Origin: Lachnospiraceae bacterium UBA7205
GTDB taxonomy: Bacteria; Bacillota; Clostridia; Lachnospirales; Lachnospiraceae
Length of the DNA: 10,759 bases
Assembly (NCBI GenBank): GCA_002490665.1
Contig: DKUL01000019.1
Coordinates: 1 to 10,759 of the forward strand
Direction: 5' to 3'
Shown piece after piece: positions 4,322-10,759 of the stretch. Each line of letters starts with the position of its first letter. The stretch's first letter is position 1. Both the position numbers and the translations under genes were made by a program. A model generated the notes under the pieces. It did no database searches, had not been told where the DNA came from, and worked only from the letters and a program-made list of their open reading frames with translations.

Positions 4322-6505
4322 GTGGTAATTTCACATAATATATCTGCAATTAATGCGCAAAGACAATCTGGAATTATCACCAGAAAGGGAGACGGCATTA
4401 CAGAGAAGCTGTCTTCGGGTTATCGCGTGAACCGTGCGGCAGATGATGCGGCAGGGTTGTCCATATCTGAAAAGATGAGAAAACAGATAAGGGGGCTTGA
4501 CAGGGCAGCACAAAATGCACAGGATGGAATCTCTCTTGTACAGACGGCGGAGGGGGCTCTTGCGGAAGTGCACGATATGCTCCAGCGGATGAATGAGCTT
4601 TGCGTACAGGCGGCAAACGGAACGAATTCAGGAAAGGACAGGCAGTACATACAGGACGAGATTATTCAGCTGAAAGGCGAGATAGACAGAATTTCCATGA
4701 CAGCAAAGTTTAATGAGGTTTACCTTTTAAATGGTACGCTTGGCGACCCGGAGAAGGCAGGGGAGGCGAGACGGGAATATGCAGCGTATATGGATGAGGT
4801 GGACAGGAAGCTTTCCTCGGATTTTGGCGGGGCAGGAAATGCCGTGTATCTTGACGGAGCCAACGGACAGACGGGGCTGAGGATTATATATAAGGAACTG
4901 ACACATGATGTCAATACGGTACAGTCAGGAAGCGGGAATCCGGGACTGAGCGGTACTTCTTATGATATGCTGCGGGACGTGCTGCAGAAGGAGATCGTGC
5001 CGCAGGCAGTGAAGGCGCTTATTGACACATATCCGCAGGCGTATGGTTACCTGGCAAATTCAGATATTGGCATCGGGATGTATATATACCAATCGAACTC
5101 GTCGGAGCTGGCATCCGTGACGCTGGGGAGCAGGGTATGGTCTGACGGAACGGCGACACCGAGGGCAGAGCTGACATACAAGCTTAGTGTCAATGTCAAT
5201 ACACTTATTGATGCCAGTACGGGGGCAGTGAATCTGACGCCGGCTGTCAGGAATGAACTGGAAGTGACGATTATCCATGAAATGATGCACGCGATGATGG
5301 ATGAGGTGCACACAAACGGAATGCTGGGATTTGATGGGAACAAATTTTCAAATGGGGAGGAGTTTCCGGGATGGTTTAAAGAGGGTATGGCGCAGACTGC
5401 CGCAGGGGGATGCTTTAACGGAAATGACTGGGTAAATGGGTCCGGGACGGGCTGGCTCGACGGAGTCAGCGGATTGAACATTACTGACACAACGAGTGAT
5501 ACGGACATCGCAAACCGTGTAACAGGCAGTGGCAGCAGATTAAGTTCCGGAACAACGACATCCAAATATGCCACGGGATATCTTGCATCGATGTATCTGG
5601 GATACCTTGCGAATGGCGGCGGTGCCGTAACAAAGGATGGCATTCAGAAAGGGCTGGATAAAATTCTGGCAGAGCTGCGTGGCAGTGATACAACGAAAGG
5701 GAAAAGCCTTGATAGTGTCATAAGGGATAATACAAACTATAATGGAATCCGGGATTTTGAGAACAAGTTTGGGGATGCCGCCTCTGCTTCGTTTATAAAA
5801 GACCTGGTGAAGCTTGTGGGGAATACGGGTACAGGGGGACTTGTGGCAGATTTTTCATCACAGGGCGGAATCCTGCCGGATGCACCACTGCCGTCATGGG
5901 TCGGACCGTTTATGCCGGATCCGAACAACAGCGATGTTGTAAACCAGTATCCACAGGGGTATCCGGTCATGTCAGGAGGCAGTGCATACAAGGATGGAAC
6001 CGGGGTAGGCGTCAGCGGAACCGGCGGCACCGGTGGAACGGGAAGTACAGGTGGAACTGGGGGCACAGATGGTGTTCCTGGCGGCGTGTTATGGAAAGAG
6101 GTTACACTGACAGGCGGGCTGAAGCTGCAGGTCGGTGCGGAGTATGATGAGAGAATGACGCTGTTTATTGAGGGAATCAGCTGTAGTCAGATAGGCATAC
6201 AGGACGTGGATGTATCTACGGAGGATAGCGCGACACGTTCAATTGACATGGTTGCTTTTGCGCTTGGCAGGGTATCTTCACAACGGTCGACACTGGGGGC
6301 ATATCAGAACCGGCTTGAGAGCATTGTCCGGAATCTGGACAATGTGGTGGAAAATACACAGACATCGGAGTCAAAGATTCGGGATACGGATATGGCGGAG
6401 GAGATGGTCAGGTATTCCAATAACCAGATTCTGCAGCAGGCAGGACAGTCTGTCCTTGTTCAGGCGACACAGGCGGCGAATGGCGTTATGAAGCTACTAA
6501 CATAG
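4322..6505 (+). CDS. Flagellin 2 with zinc metallopeptidase domain (flagellinolysin type)
   Basis: This 727-residue flagellin starts at GTG 4322, 6 bases after GGAGGG. Residues 1-140 are the D0/D1 N-terminal region and about 600-727 the D1/D0 C-terminal region, ending VMKLLT. The roughly 460 residues between them carry a peptidase. HEMMH at 319-323 has two zinc-binding histidines and the catalytic Glu320. FPGWFKEGMAQ, with Glu354, 31 residues after the second histidine, supplies the likely third ligand, as in gluzincins. A helix-like YATGYLASMYLGYL follows. This matches the published flagellinolysin architecture, in which a collagenase-like (M9B-related) domain is displayed on the filament. 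A GTG-repeat linker (residues 566-583) joins the peptidase to D1. All key residues are present, so activity is expected; the substrate is unknown. It is co-transcribed with flagellin 3, whose start is 23 bases after this stop. Confidence 0.93.
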   Translation: MVISHNISAINAQRQSGIITRKGDGITEKLSSGYRVNRAADDAAGLSISEKMRKQIRGLDRAAQNAQDGISLVQTAEGALAEVHDMLQRMNELCVQAANGTNSGKDRQYIQDEIIQLKGEIDRISMTAKFNEVYLLNGTLGDPEKAGEARREYAAYMDEVDRKLSSDFGGAGNAVYLDGANGQTGLRIIYKELTHDVNTVQSGSGNPGLSGTSYDMLRDVLQKEIVPQAVKALIDTYPQAYGYLANSDIGIGMYIYQSNSSELASVTLGSRVWSDGTATPRAELTYKLSVNVNTLIDASTGAVNLTPAVRNELEVTIIHEMMHAMMDEVHTNGMLGFDGNKFSNGEEFPGWFKEGMAQTAAGGCFNGNDWVNGSGTGWLDGVSGLNITDTTSDTDIANRVTGSGSRLSSGTTTSKYATGYLASMYLGYLANGGGAVTKDGIQKGLDKILAELRGSDTTKGKSLDSVIRDNTNYNGIRDFENKFGDAASASFIKDLVKLVGNTGTGGLVADFSSQGGILPDAPLPSWVGPFMPDPNNSDVVNQYPQGYPVMSGGSAYKDGTGVGVSGTGGTGGTGSTGGTGGTDGVPGGVLWKEVTLTGGLKLQVGAEYDERMTLFIEGISCSQIGIQDVDVSTEDSATRSIDMVAFALGRVSSQRSTLGAYQNRLESIVRNLDNVVENTQTSESKIRDTDMAEEMVRYSNNQILQQAGQSVLVQATQAANGVMKLLT
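6017..6070 (+). repeat. Six 9-base tandem units encoding a Gly-Thr-Gly linker
   Basis: Six in-frame, degenerate 9-base units (GGA ACC GGC, GGC ACC GGT and so on) encode GTG GTG GTG STG GTG GTD, residues 566-583 of flagellin 2. The third bases differ between units, so the repeat is kept more at protein than at DNA level. It is probably a flexible tether between the peptidase domain and the filament core. Confidence 0.8.
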
Positions 6506-6528
6506 AAAAATGCTAGGAGGATATAAGG

Positions 6529-8523
6529 GTGGTAATCAAAAATAATTTGGGGGCAATGAATGCCGGAAGGCATATGGGCATTGTGGCTTCCGGCAGGGCG
6601 AAAAGTACAGAAAAGCTGTCGTCAGGTTACCAGATTAACAGGGCGGCTGACAATGCAGCGGGGCTTGCAATATCCGAGAAGATGCGCAAACAGGTGCGGG
6701 GGCTGGACCGGGCGGCGCGGAACATAGAGGACGGAATCGGATATGTCCAGGTTGCAGATGGGGCGTTGAGTGAAGTGCATGATATGCTGCAGCGTGTGAA
6801 TGAGCTTGCAGTACAGGCGGCAAACGGAACAAATTCACCGTCCGACAGGGAGCATATCAACCGTGAAGTGCAGCAGATTAAAAGTGAAATGGAGCGCATT
6901 TTTGTCACGACTTCATTTAATGAGCGTAAGATATGGGAGGACACGGAACACCCGGTAATAAATGTCATGGGGGATTTGATGGTCCAGTCGGCAACCCCGT
7001 CAACACCTTATTTGAGCCAGGGTATAACAAATGACAATTATGATAAAATTTCGATGAACAATTACTCGATTAAACTAGATGATGATGGGATGGTGCTTTC
7101 ATGGAAAGGGTATAATGGAACGGATTACCAGACTTCCCTGATTGGATGGGATAAGTTCAATGCCCAGAATAACTGGTCGTTCCAGATTGCGGATTATTTT
7201 AGACCGGAGGATAAGGACTTATTTGATAGTGCAGGCAGTCCCGTGTTTGATTTCCCGGTATCCTTTTCGGTCTCGTCTGACTCCCAGAAACCGGACATTA
7301 TCAAAGCGTTGGATGGCACACATATATATTCCTATCCGAGCACTTCGATGACGCCTTCATTTGAAGAGCCGAATCAAGGAGGGGCGATGTATATGAGCGG
7401 TGCAAGTTTGGTGTACACGGCAGCATACGCATCGCGTACAAATGCCACAAATAATACACCGTTTGACTTTGATAATGGAAGTGATGGTTATATAGAACCA
7501 TCCAGCAGGAATGGAAATTTGATAGCCGGGCCATCAGCCACTACTGTGGCGGATGCAAGGAATGATACACGGCCATGGGTTTTTGAATTCGAAATGGATG
7601 GAATCGGAACAGTGACAGGGACATCTACGCAGATATCTTATTCTGCGCCGAGTGACAGGGAAGACGATGACTATGGTCATTGGTGGGAATGGATACACTG
7701 GTCTGACGGAAGCAGTACAAAGAGCACGATAACACATACTACCAGCGGAGATCTTAAAGGGCTTATGGGAGCGCTGACCGGAAAGAAGAGTTCGGGAGCT
7801 CCAGGTCTTCTGACATCTGCAAATGGGGGCGATTGTGACAATGGAGGAACGATACAGATTGCTTTTGACTTGCGTGCCCAAAATGATTATACATACGGAA
7901 ATGGGCAGACAAGCGATTATGTGGGAATGTTCTGGATGTCAATAGATGTGCGCCCGGGTGATACAGAGACGACAATTTTTAATAAAGTCCAGGATGCACT
8001 GAATAACAGGACTGTTGTCGATTTACAGACAAATAATGCCCAAAACAGTTATTTTTATAATCAGCATTATAACTATAAGGATTCCCCCATAAAGGTTAAG
8101 CGGTATTTGATTGACTATGATTATGATGACATTGATTTATCCATCCATAGCGGTGCAAATGTGATAGATAAGATACCGATGAAGTATGAATGTCTCCGTC
8201 TGGCGACGCTTGGAATGACAGACACCAATGTGCTGACAGAGGAGGAGGCAGGAAAGACACTGGATACGCTTACAGGTGCCCTACGGATTGTGAGCCACCA
8301 GCGTTCCGTTTTCGGCGCGTACCAGAACAGGCTGGAACACGCATTTGCCGTTGACAAGAACGCGTCGGAAAATACACAGTCTGCGGAGTCCCAGATACGC
8401 GATACGGATATGGCGAAGGAAATGATTCAATATAGCAATTTCAATATATTGGAACAGTCAGGAACTGCGATGCTTGCGCAGGCAAACCAGTCGAATAACC
8501 TTGCATTGTCACTGCTGGGATAG
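6529..8523 (+). CDS. Flagellin 3 with large unrecognised variable domain
   Basis: This 664-residue flagellin starts at GTG 6529, 8 bases after AGGAGG (6515-6520). Residues 1-140 are the N-terminal D0/D1 region, and about 534-664 the C-terminal D1/D0 region, with QIRDTDMAKEMIQYSN and the end LALSLLG. The roughly 390-residue insert is rich in D, N, S, T, Y and W, including a WWEWIHWSDG patch, and lacks HExxH or any catalytic motif I know. It reads like a beta-rich surface domain, but that is only an impression. It has no promoter of its own and lies 23 bases after flagellin 2, so the two are one operon. The first 100 residues align without gaps to the other flagellins, suggesting co-assembly. 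No clear terminator follows, so some readthrough into the flagellin 4 leader is possible. It uses many AGG, CGG and GGG codons, unlike flagellin 4. Confidence 0.9.
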   Translation: MVIKNNLGAMNAGRHMGIVASGRAKSTEKLSSGYQINRAADNAAGLAISEKMRKQVRGLDRAARNIEDGIGYVQVADGALSEVHDMLQRVNELAVQAANGTNSPSDREHINREVQQIKSEMERIFVTTSFNERKIWEDTEHPVINVMGDLMVQSATPSTPYLSQGITNDNYDKISMNNYSIKLDDDGMVLSWKGYNGTDYQTSLIGWDKFNAQNNWSFQIADYFRPEDKDLFDSAGSPVFDFPVSFSVSSDSQKPDIIKALDGTHIYSYPSTSMTPSFEEPNQGGAMYMSGASLVYTAAYASRTNATNNTPFDFDNGSDGYIEPSSRNGNLIAGPSATTVADARNDTRPWVFEFEMDGIGTVTGTSTQISYSAPSDREDDDYGHWWEWIHWSDGSSTKSTITHTTSGDLKGLMGALTGKKSSGAPGLLTSANGGDCDNGGTIQIAFDLRAQNDYTYGNGQTSDYVGMFWMSIDVRPGDTETTIFNKVQDALNNRTVVDLQTNNAQNSYFYNQHYNYKDSPIKVKRYLIDYDYDDIDLSIHSGANVIDKIPMKYECLRLATLGMTDTNVLTEEEAGKTLDTLTGALRIVSHQRSVFGAYQNRLEHAFAVDKNASENTQSAESQIRDTDMAKEMIQYSNFNILEQSGTAMLAQANQSNNLALSLLG

Positions 8524-8630
8524 CATAGTAAAAGTTCTGCAAAAGTATTCCTTAATAAGCGCAATTGCGGGAATTGTTGGCAGGATATGGTGCAATATTT
8601 AAAAAAATTCAAAAAAAATGCACACATAAC

Positions 8631-8657
8631 TAAATTTTCAGAAAATTCAGACGATAT
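8631..8657 (+). promoter_or_regulatory. SigD (sigma-28) type promoter of flagellin 4
   Basis: TAAA (8631-8634), exactly 15 bases, then GACGATAT (8650-8657): the spacing equals the sigma-28 consensus and the -10 matches GCCGATAA at six of eight positions. Transcription would start near 8664, giving a leader of about 137 bases. That leader holds a small stem (8697-8702 with 8708-8713) and GGATGT at 8768-8773. A weaker SigA-like pair, TTGATT (8699-8704) and GATAAT (8721-8726), is also present. Confidence 0.78.
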
Positions 8658-8662
8658 ATATA

Positions 8663-8680
8663 CTGTAAATGGAGTTACAG
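8663..8680 (+). promoter_or_regulatory. Inverted repeat at the predicted start of flagellin 4 transcription
   Basis: CTGTAA (8663-8668) and TTACAG (8675-8680) are perfect inverted repeats with a 6-base spacer, 5 bases past the SigD -10. A shorter version, CTGTAA-AG-TTACAA, lies at 290-303 before flagellin 1. It could be an operator or simply a conserved leader segment. Confidence 0.45.
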
Positions 8681-8800
8681 AAAATATTAACAATAACTTT
8701 GATTGATTCAAGGGGAAAAAGATAATAATCAAAAGAATAATTGTATAGGAAGGTTGCTTGGCGAAACGGATGTCCTGGGCTGCTGAAGGAGGAGAAAAAT

Positions 8801-10480
8801 ATGGTAGTACAGCACAATCTCAAAGCTATGAATGCAAACAGAATGTTGAACATTAATACAAAAGCTTCATCACATTCTACAGAGAAACTTTCAAGCGGTT
8901 ATCGCGTAAACAGGGCAGCAGATGATGCTGCAGGACTTGCTATATCAGAGAAGATGAGAAAACAGATCCGTGGTCTCGGTCAGGCTTCCAGAAACGCCGA
9001 GGACGGTATCTCATGTGTACAGACAGCAGAAGGTGCACTTGCGGAAGTGCAGGATATGCTTCAGAGAATGAATGAGCTCTGTGTGCAGGCGGCAAACGGA
9101 ACCAATTCCATGACGGATCGCCAGTACATCCAGGATGAGCTTGACCAGCTCGTGACAGAAATTGACAGAATTTCAGAGACGACAAAGTTTAATGAGCTTT
9201 ATCTCTTAAAGGGTGATGAAACACTGCCGAAGGAGTTGTCACATACATTCAGCCTTATTGAGGATGATAAGATTGACCAGACAGGAACTTCACTGGTTAA
9301 AAGTGATGTGCTTCCTTCAACCTCTCCGGTAAGACTTAAGGTGGACTATGACAGCACGGAGAATGTCTATGTGGTAGGCGCGGATATTAAAGAGTCCAAT
9401 TCAAGCAGCCCTATGACTGCAGACGTTATAACAAAGGGCAGCGATTATACAAAGTATCTTGCAGATGGTACTACGGTTGGCACAAGCTCTTCTGTTACGG
9501 CTGCTGTATTCAACAATGAGTATGTCGCATTCAAGAATACAAATCTGAGCGCTGCTGATGCAGATGTTGCGACATCAACATTGAAGAAGGATGACAAGGG
9601 AAATATTACACATTCCACAAATGATACTTATATGTATGATACGGAGACAAAGAATATTATCCATCTGTCAAAGCAGGAAGACTTGTCAGATTATATCGAA
9701 ATCAAAGACGGAAAGTATGTAGTAAAGGATCGTTACAGAATGCTTTCGAAAGCAGATGGGGCAACAACGGCAGGTGCCACTGTGCTCGGGGAAGCCATTA
9801 CAGGCGACAGGGTTCTGACCAAGAATGATTTTGTAGGTGCAACGGCAGAGCGTGAGCTTTATGATTCGAACGGCAATCGTGTATCCAGCATGGCTCTGTA
9901 CAAATATTTTAATGATAATGGTGATTACACAGGAGGATTGTTCAGCGATAAGGCGGCAACCAAGGAAGTGGAGCAGGGAGCCGGAACACCTGATGACAAG
10001 AAGGATTCCACAAAGATTGAATTCTATGTCAAGACAGTATCCGAGCCTTTGATCGCGGCATTGACATTCACGGTTCATGCGGGTTCAGATTCTGACCTTG
10101 AGAACAAGATTAGCGGAACAATTGACACGATGTCAGCAGCGGGTCTTGGCATCAACAAGTTAAAGAGCAAGTCCATCGGTATCGTGGATGCGACAGGTGA
10201 TAATGCGACAGCAGCAATTGATGTCGTTGCAGAGGGACTTAAGGTTGTTTCCACACAGCGTTCCATCCTCGGTGCGATGCAGAACCGTCTGGAGCACACA
10301 ATCGCCAACCTGGATAACGTTGTAGAGAACACGACTGCGGCAGAGTCAGCAATCCGTGATACAGATATGGCTGAGGAGATGGTAAGCTACTCCAATAACC
10401 AGGTACTCCTGCAGGCAGGACAGTCAATTCTTGCACAGGCAAACCAGGCAAACCAGGGTGTACTTTCACTCTTGCAGTAA
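8801..10480 (+). CDS. Flagellin 4, probable major filament subunit
   Basis: This 559-residue flagellin starts at ATG 8801 behind a strong AAGGAGG (8786-8792); the frame stays open 20 codons upstream but without a better start. Residues 1-140 form the N-terminal D0/D1, 141-425 the variable region, and 426-559 the C-terminal D1/D0, ending NQGVLSLLQ. It is the closest relative of flagellin 1: both have MVVQHNL starts, and the variable regions share a segment near EDLSDYIEI / EDLSPYMEV. It has a near-consensus SigD promoter and a strong terminator. Its codons are more selective than those of flagellins 2 and 3, with many CGT, GGT and ATC, as expected for a heavily made subunit. Cys72 and Cys94 lie in the N-terminal region; cysteine is uncommon in flagellins. 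Residues corresponding to the TLR5-contacting QR, L and E of Salmonella FliC D1 appear conserved. Confidence 0.95.
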   Translation: MVVQHNLKAMNANRMLNINTKASSHSTEKLSSGYRVNRAADDAAGLAISEKMRKQIRGLGQASRNAEDGISCVQTAEGALAEVQDMLQRMNELCVQAANGTNSMTDRQYIQDELDQLVTEIDRISETTKFNELYLLKGDETLPKELSHTFSLIEDDKIDQTGTSLVKSDVLPSTSPVRLKVDYDSTENVYVVGADIKESNSSSPMTADVITKGSDYTKYLADGTTVGTSSSVTAAVFNNEYVAFKNTNLSAADADVATSTLKKDDKGNITHSTNDTYMYDTETKNIIHLSKQEDLSDYIEIKDGKYVVKDRYRMLSKADGATTAGATVLGEAITGDRVLTKNDFVGATAERELYDSNGNRVSSMALYKYFNDNGDYTGGLFSDKAATKEVEQGAGTPDDKKDSTKIEFYVKTVSEPLIAALTFTVHAGSDSDLENKISGTIDTMSAAGLGINKLKSKSIGIVDATGDNATAAIDVVAEGLKVVSTQRSILGAMQNRLEHTIANLDNVVENTTAAESAIRDTDMAEEMVSYSNNQVLLQAGQSILAQANQANQGVLSLLQ

Positions 10481-10512
10481 ATTACGCTCACTCTAACCTA
10501 ATCTAATATACA

Positions 10513-10550
10513 CGAAAAAGACCGACCAGATGACCTGGCGGTCTTTTTCG
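10513..10550 (+). terminator. Strong hairpin terminator of flagellin 4
   Basis: CGAAAAAGACCG (10513-10524) pairs with CGGTCTTTTTCG (10539-10550), with an inner CCAG/CTGG stem around ATGAC. It has a T-run within the 3' arm and an A-run in the 5' arm, so it could work in both directions. It lies 32 bases after the flagellin 4 stop. Confidence 0.92.
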
Positions 10551-10675
10551 CAAGTATTTGGAATATGGCGGTTGTGCTTAAAGTCCTCATGGTGAATGTC
10601 CGGTATATATTTCATTCCAATTTCTGCATCAGGAAGCTGCATGGTATGTTTTGACGCCGGGGAATAAACCGCGTT

Positions 10676-10759
10676 TTATACAACTGCCTCAACAATTGTT
10701 TTATTGCCAATGGCAATCTCCTTCACGCCTGTTACTTTGTTCTTGTTAAAGTTAAAGCT
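10676..10759 (-). CDS. Possible C-terminal end of a minus-strand gene of unknown function
   Basis: Read on the minus strand from the right edge, 27 codons encode VTGVKEIAIGNKTIVEAVV at the end and stop at TAA (10678-10676). The composition looks like protein, but no family is recognisable from so few residues. The same frame stays open past this stop for about 60 more codons, through PDAEIGMKYIPDIHHEDFKH, into the terminator. It could therefore be a gene broken by a nonsense change, or coincidence. Between 10551 and 10675 I see nothing else. Confidence 0.25.
   Translation of the reverse strand, partial: SFNFNKNKVTGVKEIAIGNKTIVEAVV

Noticed and set aside
8560..8569. CGCAATTGCG palindrome after flagellin 3 as a terminator
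   Set aside because: It is a 10-bp palindrome with no loop and no T-run, so not a credible intrinsic terminator.

Overview
The window is a flagellin gene cluster, most likely from a motile, low-to-mid GC Lachnospiraceae (Clostridium cluster XIVa, the Roseburia / Agathobacter / Butyrivibrio group). This rests on the flagellin N-termini (an STEKLSSGY-type core, then NRAADxAAGL and EKMRKQ), on purine-rich Gram-positive ribosome binding sites, and on SigD (sigma-28) and SigA type promoters. The genus is inferred; there is no 16S or other marker here. Flagellins 1 and 4 look like the CBir1/Fla2 type of gut flagellins.

Layout. 1-46: last residues of a flagellin that begins outside the window, followed by a strong hairpin terminator. 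366-1756: flagellin 1, broken by a frameshift at about 1352-1358 exactly where the variable region meets the C-terminal D1/D0 region; it ends at a bidirectional terminator. 1809-2363 (minus): a Uma2-family PD-(D/E)XK protein whose promoter holds a perfect 14-bp palindrome. 2502-4005: a SigA-driven two-gene operon encoding a 109-residue protein whose C-terminus copies the flagellin C-terminal D0 helix, and a family 2 glycosyltransferase with TPR-like repeats; it ends at a terminator. 4058-4152: nested inverted repeats. 4322-8523: a SigD-type promoter and two tandem, large, GTG-start flagellins. The first carries a zinc metallopeptidase domain in its variable region (HEMMH plus a downstream WFKEG; flagellinolysin type) and the second a roughly 390-residue variable domain that I do not recognise. 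8631-10480: a near-consensus SigD promoter, a long leader and flagellin 4, which looks like the major filament subunit. 10513-10550: terminator. The right edge may hold the end of a minus-strand gene.

How the genes may work together. The flagellins share nearly gapless N- and C-terminal D0/D1 regions, so they could co-assemble, with flagellin 4 as bulk subunit and flagellins 2 and 3 placing an enzyme and an unknown domain on the filament surface. The glycosyltransferase is a candidate flagellin-modifying enzyme. The small D0 mimic beside it may bind the same partners as the flagellin C-terminus (FliS, FliW, or the export gate). The mimic and its pairing with the glycosyltransferase are, to my knowledge, the least described part of the window.
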